A stretch of DNA of 64,000 nucleotides, from the NCBI GenBank assembly GCA_963855995.1, contig OY979717.1:15215460-15279459 (forward strand). Direction: 5' to 3'. Under the pieces are notes generated by a model. That model did not search any database and was not told where the DNA came from. It saw only the letters and a program-made list of their open reading frames with translations. Source of the DNA: Muricea muricata (lineage: Eukaryota > Cnidaria > Anthozoa > Malacalcyonacea > Plexauridae). Shown here piece by piece: positions 28,960 to 38,327 of the stretch (position 1 is the first letter of the stretch; each line of letters opens with the position of its first letter). Position numbers and translations under genes: made by a program.

Positions 28960-29399
28960 ATGTATAGTTGCGCTGAAAACGAAATTAAAAGCGTATCGAA
29001 TATGACAGAGGCCGAACTCAAGGATTATTTAAAAATGCGTGGCGTTACCACAAGCGAGCATTTGAAGCCTGCTTTGCTCGAGATTGCGCTAGCTGTTGAA
29101 GAAATGATGATGCCTATTGATCCAAATCATGAATATGGAAACGAAGTAGGAAAAAACAATCAAAAATATGTTATTCATGATATGGTAATCGAGCAGCCAT
29201 TGTCGTACCCTGTTCTTAAGGACTTCACAGACGCGCCAGCTTTTGGCCTGTATGATATTTTCAACTACCTTATTTACAGTATAGCCGAATGACAACGTCA
29301 ACGAACTTGAGGGATAAGGGCATGTATCTTTACGTCGGCAAAGTGCGACCAGCAATGAAAGACAAAACAGACGACGGAAAGAAATTTTATAGCTATCCT
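28960..29399 (+). pseudogene. SAP-type ORF, truncated and frameshifted
   Basis: From the ATG at 28960 the frame encodes a helix-extension-helix of SAP type around NMTEAELKDYLKMRGVTT, followed by an acidic linker and a segment ending FNYLIYSIAE with a stop at 29290. A +1 frame then continues with MYLYVGKVRPAMKDKTDDGK, after which sequence belongs to the opposing THAP exon. The order SAP, then this K-V-R-P-A-M-K block, resembles from memory large cnidarian proteins that continue with a SWIM zinc finger and a YqaJ-type nuclease. Those later domains are missing here. The frameshift and truncation make it a remnant. Confidence 0.5.
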
Positions 29400-29577
29400 T
29401 CGTGCATACAAACTTCTCACCTCGACAGCATGCCCTTATCCAAATTTCTCTTCTTTCAGAAGCTTTCTTTGCATTTGGAAAGCTATAAAAAGACACTACA
29501 GGTCCATCGGCCTTTTTCAAACGGTCTGGATATCTTGTGTCGCTTTTACAAGTACCCCAAGTACATCTCTTCACCAT
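29395..29577 (-). pseudogene. THAP-domain exon fragment
   Basis: Read on the minus strand from the ATG at 29577: MVKRCTWGTCKSDTRYPDRL, then F-Y-S-F-P-N and E-I-W-I-R-A-C. This matches the N-terminal half of a THAP zinc finger (first C-x4-C pair, the F-x-F-P strand and the conserved W). The distal C-x2-H pair is not present before the frame leaves the family, so the domain is broken. Confidence 0.65.
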
Positions 29578-29896
29578 CTCAAATGTTATATTATCTATTA
29601 GAGTCTCTAAATTGGAATGCCACGTTCAGATTCGCATAATTTCTGATGTAAACATTGCTTGTAGCCCCAAACAAATGATTTTATTTAATCACAATACCCA
29701 GCCGACAGTTAAAAACGCCACAGAATAACAATCTTTGCAATTGTTCGCATTCTACGAGTATTATTCTCAGTTTATGTCGCGCACGTGTGTATACTTTTGT
29801 CTACCAGTTGCGCCAAAGTTGTCCGAAAAAATGCAAATTGATCACGTGAGACTAAAGCATTCTTCATCGCAGTAAAGGCGGATTGCTGCCGAGCTC

Positions 29897-30235
29897 TTGA
29901 CATCCGCTTGTGCCCAGTCTCTTGACCGGGTTATGTAAAGTCAACAGTCATCATTTATTCAAAATTTGGATGTTCGTCGGCAAACCGGCGGTGACATATC
30001 AGGGAAACACGCATGCTACATTAAGTTTGTGTGAATAATTCATTCGAAATTAGATGTCTCGAAGTTTTGTGTTTCGAACAAGCGTTCCACTGCTTTAAGT
30101 TCAGTTGTTTTATTGTCACACAAGGCTGTGCCTTGGCAGGCAAATCCGTTATTCCGAGGCCGGGTCTATAAAAACACAGGTCACGGTTTGTGGGCGGTTA
30201 ATAAGGTCATTGTTTGGACCGATGTAACATCATGG
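29897..30235. other. non-coding flank of the fold-back element
   Basis: CCGTTATTCCG and GGGTCTATAAAAACACAGGTC at 30148-30185 have a loose inverse counterpart (GTGACCTACACTTTAGACCC, CCGTTATTCC) at 32591-32625. The fold-back element may therefore have landed inside an older inverted-repeat element. Confidence 0.35.
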
Positions 30236-30625
30236 GACCTGTATGGTGGCCCAGCGCTATCATCGATTTTTGAGGGGGTTATTTTGAACAGTAATTAGAT
30301 TCTAAAAACCAAATTTATTTTCAAATGTCTTTTATTTTTATTTTTGATTGTAAATTTAAATGAATTTCTATTTCAAAAGTGATTGTTATTTTACTTTGGA
30401 GTTCGGTGAAGCAATTTTTATTTTTTATTTTTGATCCCTGGCCCACCGTTATCATCACGAAAAAAAAATTAAAATGAGTTCGGCGCGTGGCCCAGCGCTA
30501 TCATCACGAAAAAAAAATAAAATGAATTCGGCGCCCGTGGCCCAGCGTATTTTGGCCCAGCGCTATCAAACCGGAAATTATCAGAATTCCAGAAACGGAA
30601 AAGTGGAAGCACTGTTGTTAACTTA

Positions 30626-31310
30626 ATGGCGAGAATGGCGAGTAGGTAGTTGGAAAGACGATGAAGAGTTAAAGGCAGATCTTGAATAATATGTGAGGCA
30701 GAATTTAAAAAGGTCAGAAATCTTAGATTTTGTTAAACGAGATTTTCCAGAATACGCCTGGAGCATTGCCACACTTGACAGGAGACTTCGACAATTTGGA
30801 ATAAGATACATTGATTATACAACATCGATAGGGGCACTTTCAGAGGCTGTTCAACAAGAACTTAATGTGCCTGGAAAGCTTTTGGGCTACAGAGCATTAA
30901 ATTAAACCAAAAGCTTAGAACTGAACATGACATTAAAGTGCCCAGACATTTGGTTCACACTGTTCTTGCCGACTTAGACCCTGCAGGTTTAGAAGCCAGA
31001 AGATTACAAAACAAAGGAAAGAAACCGAAAATTTTCGTCCAGTGGACCCTTATGGGTTGTGTCACTTGACGGACTTGATAAACTCTGCGGATATCAAAAT
31101 TCAACCGTTCCTGTATGCATTTACGGCTGTTTGGACACGTTTTCGAGAAAGATCTTGTACCTCTTCGTTTGTTATTCAAACTCAGACCCACGCGTGATTG
31201 GAAAAAAGTATCTAGAATATCTGTGTAGCGAAAAAATGAGATCTATTCTAAAACTACCCCCGAGTGACAGACGAGTAACAGACAAGTACAGACGAGTAAA
31301 TTTTCTAAAT
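30626..31310 (+). pseudogene. left-arm integrase-like (rve) transposase fragment, disrupted
   Basis: From the ATG near 30635 the copy encodes a helical N-terminal region (NLKRSEILDFVKRDFPEYAW, then a T-L-D-R-R-L-R-Q-F-G block) and the start of an rve-type core: SLDGLDKLCGY with a candidate first catalytic Asp, then C-L-D-T-F-S-R-K-I-L. It is broken by an extra G near 30645, a stop at about 30687 and a stop after GYRALN near 30902. The frame runs into CAGACGAGTAA-type tandem repeats and stops before the second Asp and the Glu. It cannot encode an active enzyme. Confidence 0.7.
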
Positions 31311-31502
31311 ACGACCCTAGTAGCCCAAATATTGGTGTTTTATATAAATTCAAGCATCAATTCAGTTTCAAATATTGCGGTCTGTGGCACAGGCATAGCG
31401 GTGGTTGCGTAATATTGTACATAATTATACATAAGGTAGGCAACTAAATACAAATTATTACAATTTTACGTAATATTCGGTCGTATTTACTATTTAGAAA
31501 AT

Positions 31503-32208
31503 TTACTCGTCTGTAACTTGTCTGTAGACTGTAGTCGTCTGTTACTCGTCTGTACTTGTCTGTTACTCGTCTGTCACTCGGGGGTAGTTTTAGAATAGAT
31601 CTCATTTTTTCGCTACACAGATATTCTAGATACTTTTTTCCGATCACGCGTGGGTCTGAGTTTGAGTAACAAACGAAGAGGTACAAGATCTTTCTCGAAA
31701 ACGTGTCCAAACAGCCGTAAATGCATACAGGAAAGGTTGAATTTTGATATCCGCAGAGTTTATCAAGTCCGTCAAGTGACACAACCCATAAGGGTCCACT
31801 GGACGAAAATTTTCGGTTTCTTTCCTTTGTTTTGTAATCTTCTGGCTTCTAAACCTGCAGGGTCTAAGTCGGCAAGAACAGTGTGAACCAAATGTCTGGG
31901 CACTTTAATGTCATGTTCAGTTCTAAGCTTTTGGTTTAATTTAATGCTCTGTAGCCCAAAAGCTTTCCAGGCCCATTAAGTTCTTGTTGAACAGCCTCTG
32001 AAACTGCCCCTATCGATGTTGTATAATCAATGTATCTTATTCCAAATTGTCTCCTGTCAAGTGTGGCGATGCTCCAGGCGTATTCTGGAAAATCTCGTTT
32101 AACAAAATCTAAGATTTCTGACCTTTTTAAATTATGCCTCACACATTGTTCAAGATCTGCCTTTAACTCTTCATCGTCTTTCCAATTACTACTCGCCATT
32201 CTCGCCAT
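31503..32208 (-). pseudogene. right-arm inverted copy of the integrase-like fragment
   Basis: A mirror image of the left-arm copy, read from the ATG at 32208. It lacks the left arm's extra G and first stop, but has lost two residues in the T-L-D-R-R motif and retains the stop after GYRALN. It keeps one more block of the CAGACGAGTAA-type repeat (31503-31560) than the left arm. The differing lesions show that the arms have diverged since duplication, or were assembled from two copies. Confidence 0.7.
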
Positions 32209-32785
32209 TAACATTCAGTTAACAACAGTGCTTCCACTTTTCCATTTCTGGAATTCTGATAATTTCCGGTTTGATAGCGCTGGGCCACGGGCGCCGAATT
32301 CATTTTATTTTTTTTTCGTGATGATAGCGCTGGGCCACGCGCCGAACTCATTTTAATTTTTTTTTTCGTGATGATAACGGTGGGCCAGGGATCAAAAATA
32401 AAAAATAAAAATTGCTTCACCGAACTCCAAAGTAAAATAACAATTACTTTTGAAATCGAAATTCATTTAAATTTACAATCAAAAATAAAAATAAAAGACA
32501 TTTGAAAATAAATTTGGTTTTTAGAATCTAATTACTTTTCAAAATAACCTCCTTAAAAACCGATGATAGCGCTGGGCCACCATAGACCTGTGACCTACAC
32601 TTTAGACCCGCCGTTATTCCGATTGTGCTGAAGATACTGCATGTTTTTGACTAATGGTGTGTTTGACTGACAATGACAAAGCTCTCCTGGGAACATTTTT
32701 GAAACTTTCTAACTATAAGTTAACTTAACCCCAACAAAAACCTTGCTTGCCAGGTATATATTAATATGGAAACCACGAGAAATAT

Positions 32786-33092
32786 TTAACAATCATTCGC
32801 CGAAGGCGAGGTGATTATCGGGGAATATTCACCGAGACGAAGTCGAGGTGAATATTTCCCGAAAATCACCGAGCCTGAGGCGAATAATTGTTTTAGTATA
32901 GTATTTTTACACAAGTTATTTTAATTTTGTTTATTTCTTTGTTCGTAATTTGTACAAAACGGTGGGTAGTCGCCATTTTTTAAACTTGTTTTTACTGTTA
33001 TATTCACCTGTAGGTGAATATAAAGGAATGTCACGTCATATTGGACCAATCACAACGTCGGATTTCTTATGTTCACTTGTGTAAAAATACTA
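32786..33092. mobile_element. MITE rich in GGCGAGGTGATTATCGG repeats, second copy at 63119
   Basis: The left part is an inverted repeat of GCCGAAGGCGAGGTGATTAT and GAATATTCACC blocks. Then AGTATTTTTACACAAGT at 32900 is matched in inverse by ACTTGTGTAAAAATACT at 33075-33091. A related copy of the first part occurs at 63119-63262. No ORF. Confidence 0.6.
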
Positions 33093-33397
33093 AATCCTGA
33101 TTGTTTTTTTTCTTCAAAAAAAGGCATTTTAAACTAAACCAGGGTCATTTCTAGCTTCCCTAAAAATGTGGGGACACTGCCCCTCCCCCAGCCCCCTCCA
33201 CAAATTTTTCTATCTTGTTTTGATAATTTTGATCTGTTTTATTTGTCATGTTAAGACTCCCATGTTAGGCATAGTCAGCTTGCCGAAAAACTATCCTTTT
33301 AATTCATAAACTTTATCCCCATAATACTAACAAACTAAGCATTAAAAATAATTTAAACAAGCTTTTACAATAGTATATTACTTATTGTTCATTAACA

Positions 33398-33745
33398 TTA
33401 ATGCAGCATAACTGATAATTCTTTAGAAATTGACATCCACAAGTTTGTTGTTGGTAATCTCATATATATTCCCTACTGTTTGTTTACAAACTCTGATATA
33501 ATATCAATGCAACACAACTGATAACTGTTTAGAAATTAACATCCACAAGTTTGTTGTTTGAAATTTCATGTATATTACCTATTGTTTATTTACAAACTCT
33601 GATATAATATCAATGCAGCATAACTTATAACTGTTTAGAAATTAACATCCACAAGTTTGTTGTTGGTAATTTCATATATATTACCTATTGTTTGTTTACA
33701 AACTCTGATATAATATCAATGCAACATAACTGATAACTGTTAAAA
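33398..33745. repeat. 106-bp tandem repeat, about three units
   Basis: The marker ACTCTGATATAATATCAATG recurs exactly 106 bp apart (GATATA at 33495, 33601, 33707). Each unit includes TAGAAATTAACATCCACAAG and TTTGTTGTT, which on the minus strand corresponds to the last codons and stop of the pseudogene at 34117. The array seems to be an amplification of the pseudogene's 3' end. A further partial unit lies beyond the insertion at 33746-34096. Confidence 0.8.
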
Positions 33746-34096
33746 GTATTAATGCCCGCGTATTAATGCCCGGCCGGCGATAAAACCGGAAGTCAAGCAT
33801 GTGTGACGTAAAAATGCGACCTTTGTCTCTATGAAGCCGAAAGCTGTTTTTTGTGTTTTCAAATCAAATTATTTTGTATCATTTTGTTCAATCAAAACAG
33901 TTTTTGTCTTTTTAATACTGTCGTTCACTTTGACACTAGTTATATTAATAAAACACTTATTTACTGGGCCCTCGGGAAAGCAGTATGTTTTGTGATCCCT
34001 CGACCGGCGATGTTTCCCTCGGCTGCGCAGTCCCTTTCCCATCTCGGGATCACAAAACATACTGTTTCCCTCGCGCCCAGTAAATAAGTGTTAAAT
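33746..34096. mobile_element. insertion in the tandem array containing a 143-bp palindrome
   Basis: GCAACATAACTGATAACTGTT of the 106-bp unit occurs on both sides of this segment, so the segment interrupts the array. Its right part (33951-34093) is a palindrome with ends ACACTTATTTACTGGGCC and GGCCCAGTAAATAAGTGT-type inverse, and CACAAAACATACTG in its arms. Related to 6955-7160. Confidence 0.6.
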
Positions 34097-34116
34097 GCAA
34101 CATAACTGATAACTGT

Positions 34117-34920
34117 TTAGAAGTTAACATCCACACGTTTGTTGTTAGTGATGTCATATGTGATATGAATGTTGCTGCCTTCCAAAAGCACACATATGAT
34201 TTTATCTTCATCAAGGTTTTCATCCCACTCCAACTCTTTACCATTGCACTGGAACATTTTATGTAGATGCTTTTGGAAAACCATGATATTTAAATGCTCT
34301 TTTGTATTTGTATTTTGAGCAAATAACCTTGCACACTTAAGCAGATTACCAACTACACACGTAAAAACGCACAAGTTGTAACAAACCTGCAGCAGACTTG
34401 TAGCAATTCTGCATCAACAAGTTGTCAACAGGATGTGTTCGCACGGGTTGTTCCCAGCTTGTTACAACAGACTTGTAGCGACTTGTTGACGATATTGTAG
34501 CAAGCTTGTCGTGTCAGACCTGTCGCAACCTTGTTGTCCACAGACTTGTAGCAGCATTGTCAACAACTTGGCACAAGCTTGTTAATTCAACAACTTGTCA
34601 ACAAGTTGTGAGATTTTTACGTGTGTAGCACAACTAGCACAGTTTTTCCCACAAGAACTGCATATGTAGTAACTGGAAATGCCTTTGATACCAATGATTG
34701 TGATCTCTTTCGTTGTCATTTCCAAAACAGTGGGTTCTGGTTCAGGCAACTCTTTTTAAAAATCATCTATCATCTCAACTGAAAATTCTCCTTTAGCTGT
34801 GTTAACATACAGCTCTTGTATGTAGTTGTTGCATTTGACCCGGAAGGTTCTTGAATAGATATATATGTATTCTTAGGCTGTACACAATTTGCCCACTTCT
34901 CCCAAAACACAGCAGATATG
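34117..34920 (-). pseudogene. decayed OB-fold / zinc-ribbon protein gene, split by a MITE
   Basis: Read on the minus strand, fragments in three frames line up: TGSISAVFWEKWANC, then V-K-C-N-N-Y-I-Q-E-L-Y-V-N-T, TTKEITIIGIKGISSYYICS and SCGKNC. After a 276-bp MITE the last part follows (L-L-K-C-A-R-L-F-A, then WDENLDEDKIICVLLEG and VDVNF stop at 34117). The layout, a beta-rich OB-like region followed by a C-x2-C ... C zinc ribbon, suggests a replication-protein-A-like single-strand DNA-binding protein, such as those carried by some Helitrons. That is inference. A stop near 34757 and frameshifts show decay. Confidence 0.45.
34353..34628. mobile_element. MITE with CAACAAGTTGT internal repeats
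   Basis: CTACACACGTAAAAA at the left and its inverse TTTTTACGTGTGTAG at the right delimit the element. TA just inside each CTA/TAG could be a TA target duplication, as in Tc1/mariner-type MITEs. The interior is full of ACTTGTAGC, CAACAAGTTGTCAAC and ACAAGCTTGT variants, a palindromic motif repeated about ten times. It interrupts the pseudogene at its zinc ribbon. Confidence 0.7.
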
Positions 34921-34939
34921 GAACCGGTAGGGTCCACAG

Positions 34940-35518
34940 AGGTGCCTGATAAATTTTTTTAACATTTTATTTTCAAGTTTATAGATTATCATTACCTAAA
35001 AATAATATTAAAACTTGGAACAAACAACTTATTCAATCACGTTGACAAGATAAGTTTTTTTTTGTGACATCTTAAGACTGAAATACTGGTATGACTTGTA
35101 TTGACATTTATATAACAGTTTAAAATATCGGCACCAACAATAACAAGACGTTGCACAAAATTAAAATAAAGTGAACTTTATAGTATATAGTAATTAATTC
35201 ATAGCAAGTTGTAATTTCAGCCATTTCAGGCAAAATATATGCATTTTTATAAGTGAATTTAATTGATAAGTGAATTGTAGGTCGTACGGCAGCACTGCCC
35301 TTGCGAGAGTAACTTCTAGTCTAATTCAGGTTACATAGACTACTGATCCTCTTGTCTAATTGTTTTTTAAATATTATACATTTAAAAGCAGACATTAATA
35401 TATAAATAGTTTGCAAATAAATTAAGCATGGGAGGTGTATATGTACGAAATAGCTTTTTCACTGTTTTCGTGAGAACTTCGCAGAAAATATGCACCTAAC
35501 TTAAGTTTTTCATTTCAG
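34940..35518. other. non-coding, likely 5' region or intron of the sulfotransferase-like gene
   Basis: No repeat seen. A good splice acceptor, GTTTTTCATTTCAG, ends at 35518, so the gene that follows probably has an upstream 5' UTR exon that I cannot place. Confidence 0.4.
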
Positions 35519-35568
35519 CGTTTCATTGCTAGTCACTTACAACGAGTCGACAATTAGCGGTGTGCAAT

Positions 35569-36402
35569 ATGAATCCTTCGAGAATACAAGAGTCGAAAAA
35601 TATAAATAAAATTTTCTTGTGGACGACAATGCGAACTGTATCCACGGCTTTTCAACGTGCATTAATGAATCTGAGAGGTGGAAAACATTTCCACGAACCG
35701 TATGCGGCGGCGTATTATTATGGTCCTGATAGGAAAAGCGCTCGCTACTTGAGCCGTCCAGTTCAGCCAAAAGCCACCTTGGGATATATTACTGAGGAAT
35801 TGGCAGTGGCATATGATGGAAAGGAGTTCCTTCACTGCGTTGATAGAGCTTATCACCTTGATGGTAATTATGGGATTCTATGCCACGAAGGATTGAGTGA
35901 ATTCAAACATACATTCTTAATCCGAAATCCCAAAAAGGTAATTCGATCTCTCTATCGTGGTATTATAAATTCCCATGAAACGGGCTGGAATTTTTTTGAT
36001 CCTGAAGAAATTGGATTTCGCCAGCTGTTGGAGTTGTATGAGTTTGTTGTAAAAGAGTTTGATAGTTCCCCAATTGTTATTGATGCCGATGATCTACTAG
36101 AATCTCCTGAAGAAATGATGAAGAAATACTGCGAAGGAACTGGTTTAGTTTACCAAGAGAATATGACAACGTGGGAACCAGGTTCTGTTCCAGAATGGGA
36201 TAGCTGTCAGTTTGATGGCTGGCATGACGACGTCATCAGAAGCACTGGTTTAGGTAAGAAAGTGAAGAAGAAAAAAGAAGATATTCCATTCACACCGAGC
36301 GTAGAACGAGAAATCAATGATCTCGACGAAGCTCATTCAAAATTTTACATGGTTTTATATGAAAAGAGGTTGCGATTGTCGTCAGAAACAGAATCTGCCT
36401 GA
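35569..36402 (+). CDS. P-loop sulfotransferase-like protein
   Basis: An intronless 277-residue ORF from the ATG at 35569. Residues 17-28 (LWTTMRTVSTAF) match the 5'-phosphosulfate-binding loop position of PAPS-dependent sulfotransferases in the diverged cytosolic family with LW-x-x-x-R-S/T-V-S-T-A-F. R119-N-P121 followed by S127 is the usual 3'-phosphate-binding R-N-P...S motif. No signal peptide or membrane segment is present, so it is probably cytosolic. The acceptor natural to such enzymes cannot be inferred. The second P-loop residue is Met where Pro is usual, so activity is not certain. A decayed tandem copy lies at 37276-37590. Confidence 0.8.
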   Translation: MNPSRIQESKNINKIFLWTTMRTVSTAFQRALMNLRGGKHFHEPYAAAYYYGPDRKSARYLSRPVQPKATLGYITEELAVAYDGKEFLHCVDRAYHLDGNYGILCHEGLSEFKHTFLIRNPKKVIRSLYRGIINSHETGWNFFDPEEIGFRQLLELYEFVVKEFDSSPIVIDADDLLESPEEMMKKYCEGTGLVYQENMTTWEPGSVPEWDSCQFDGWHDDVIRSTGLGKKVKKKKEDIPFTPSVEREINDLDEAHSKFYMVLYEKRLRLSSETESA

Positions 36403-36467
36403 GTAGAACATAAAATACGATTATGCATGAACACAACTGATTTTCTGAAGTAATGAAATATTATACA

Positions 36468-36633
36468 AATAATGAATGTTTATGAGCGTAATAGTAAGAA
36501 TATTTTCATGAGTTAAAAGATGGTATTTTCTAACGAGGAAAGATAGAATGTTCTAAACAGGCGAAGCCGAGTTGAACTGAGTCAACCGAATGAAAATATT
36601 CTTACCATTACACTCACAAACATTTATTATTAA
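36468..36633. mobile_element. MITE, about 166 bp
   Basis: AATGAATGTTTATGAGCGTA and AGAATATTTTCAT at the left are matched in inverse by ATGAAAATATTCTTACC and CACTCACAAACATTTATT at the right. No ORF. Confidence 0.6.
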
Positions 36634-36743
36634 TTTTGTTTTATATGACACAAAAACAGATCATTGACACGAAATTAGATCGCCATTTTGTTTTGTTATT
36701 TACTAAATAAAATTTCATTGTGGCGCCACGTTTATGGATTCGC

Positions 36744-36882
36744 AATAGCACTTATGCGGGTTTTCCCTAAAGCTATTGTCCTCACCACCAAGTCTAACTG
36801 TCATGTTAAGAGAACGTATGCGTCAATACGAGGCTTGTTGGTGAGGACAATAACCTCAGGGAAAACCCGCATAAGTGCTATT
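36744..36882. mobile_element. MITE, 139 bp, 44-bp inverted repeats
   Basis: AATAGCACTTATGCGGGTTT and TATTGTCCTCACCA are matched in inverse at 36838-36882 with few mismatches. The overlapping ORF at 36688-36921 is not a gene. Confidence 0.75.
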
Positions 36883-36969
36883 TATGTGGGCGATAGTAAC
36901 ATTTTAAGTGCTTCAAAATAATGGAAATTTTAAAATGATAAAAACAAGAACTATTGCATGGTGCAATTT

Positions 36970-37145
36970 GTTATTGAAAAATTAATAAATTTTACAAATA
37001 CATATAAAATAGGTACGCACAATGCGTACATGCGTCTACGTTGCTACGTATACTGATCAGTATAATCAGGTAACCAAAAGTTATTGAATCCAAAAATGAT
37101 TAGCACCTCCAGCAGTTGAAGGCAAAAATTTTTGTCGTGAAAATT
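36970..37145. repeat. dispersed repeat, second copy of 28037-28225
   Basis: Same block order as at 28037 (GGTACGCACAATGC, TACTGATCAGTATAATCAGG, ATGATTAGCACCTCCAG). It lies between the sulfotransferase-like gene and its decayed copy. Confidence 0.7.
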
Positions 37146-37275
37146 TATCAGGGACACTTGACCAATCAGAAGGCAAGAAAGTCAATAGTCACCTGGAAAT
37201 TTATACTAAAGAGATATAGTTCCTTGTTGTGAACAGTATTGTTCGGCATTCTTACACTGATTATGGGTTTGAGTC

Positions 37276-37590
37276 TAGCTTATATCACCTTGATGGTAAT
37301 TACGAGCTTCTACGCCACGAAGGATTGAGTTAGTTTAAACATACCTTCTTAAATTCTTAATCCGAAATTCCAAAAACGTAATTCGATTTATCATACCGTG
37401 GTATCATAAATTCCCATGAAACAGACTGGAGTTTTTTTATCCTGAAGAAATTGGATTGTAAAGAGCTTGATAGCTTTCTAATTTTTGTTGATCCTGATGA
37501 TCTACTCAAATCTCCTGAAGAGATGATGGAAAAATACTCCGACGCAATTGGCTTAATTTACCAAGAGAATATGACAACGTGGAAATCATG
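37276..37590 (+). pseudogene. decayed partial copy of the sulfotransferase-like gene
   Basis: Homology to the parent gene starts at its Y-H-L-D-G-N-Y block and continues through the R-N-P region to ENMTTW. It contains an in-frame TAG after H-E-G-L-S, an insertion in the R-N-P segment, and a deletion that removes part of the helical region. No P-loop half is present. It ends about 40 bp before the large palindrome. Confidence 0.85.
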
Positions 37591-38168
37591 CGAGTGTGCC
37601 CACGTGAATGCCTTTTTTAGTTTAATTGCACTTAGTCTAGGACCTGTATAGGAGTTTGTATGCATTTCATTTGCCACAAGTAATCTCAACTGTTTTAGGG
37701 TAAAATGACCATGCCGGTCAACATGGCATATGTGCCAAAACCTGAATCCGGGGCGAAAGTCCTCAAAATGACCCCGCCTTAAAACGGCAGTGTCGACATA
37801 GCTCTAACCTCAGGCCAATGCAAGCAACAGCCTTTCTGAAGTGCCTATAGTGTTTAGAAGAGTTGCTTATAGGGGTGGTTATTAGAAGCAAAACATTGCC
37901 TAACTATAATATTTTCCAAGAAAATCACCACTCAACATGCTAGGTCAGCAGCTAATTATGCATAAAATCACTAAAATTGCTGGCAGAAATTAAATTTTCA
38001 TATTTCCTAAAAAAAATTATTGTAACATGAAAAACCATGTTCGATTGTATCCAATTCTCGCAGATTTCAATAGGATTGACATTATCTTGTTGATATACAA
38101 GGCACTGTATTTCACTTACCCCCCGCAAAAACACGATTTCAGCCATATTTTCCGTCTTGTTTGCTTTT

Positions 38169-38327
38169 TTATCGCCGACTACCCGAAGTCTCATACAATT
38201 TTTGTACTTTTCCGTAATCACAGATGACTAAAGAACAATTCAGCTCAGTTTCGACTTGTTCTGAGTCTGTGCCATCTACTTTATCTCCGATTTTTTCTCC
38301 TCGACAATTAGCCAAAATTGCCGCCAT
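38169..38327 (-). other. 52-codon ORF in the left arm of the palindrome
   Basis: Starts MAAILANCRG and ends TSGSRR, stop. The mirror copy in the right arm has the same length with no frameshift. Unknown function; no signal peptide. It may be the first exon of a lost element gene. Confidence 0.35.

Larger units (their letters stand above)
28756..29896. mobile_element. DNA transposon derivative with about 190-bp inverted repeats
   Basis: 28756-28954 and 29695-29896 are inverted copies: for example GATGAAGAATGCTTTAGTG, TTTTTTCGGACAACTTTGGC and ACTGTCGGCTGGGTAT in the left arm return in reverse in the right arm. Between the arms are parts of two convergent genes, a SAP-type ORF (+) and a THAP domain (-). 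THAP domains occur in P-element and Kolobok transposases, so an origin from one of these is plausible. There are no catalytic residues left, so it is non-autonomous. Confidence 0.7.
30242..32584. mobile_element. 2.34-kb fold-back transposon, IS3EU-like, with 6-bp target duplication
   Basis: The ends are TATGGTGGCCCAGCGCTATC and its inverse. The 6-mer GACCTG lies immediately outside both (30236-30241 and 32585-32590), a perfect target duplication. The arms are inverted copies over about 1.07 kb each, joined by a unique spacer of roughly 170 bp (about 31316-31486). Each arm carries the 5' half of an integrase-like gene. Just inside the ends, GGCCCAGCGCTATCATCACG-type motifs recur three to four times per arm, each followed by an A-rich tract. 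The protein and 6-bp duplication fit my memory of the IS3EU superfamily, but I could not compare sequences. Confidence 0.8.

Noticed and set aside
31059-31886. Two apparently independent genes on opposite strands with near-identical protein
   Set aside because: They are the two arms of one fold-back transposon, both truncated.
34117-34374. 85-codon minus-strand ORF as a stand-alone gene
   Set aside because: It continues the decayed OB-fold gene interrupted by the MITE, and its first residues come from the MITE end.
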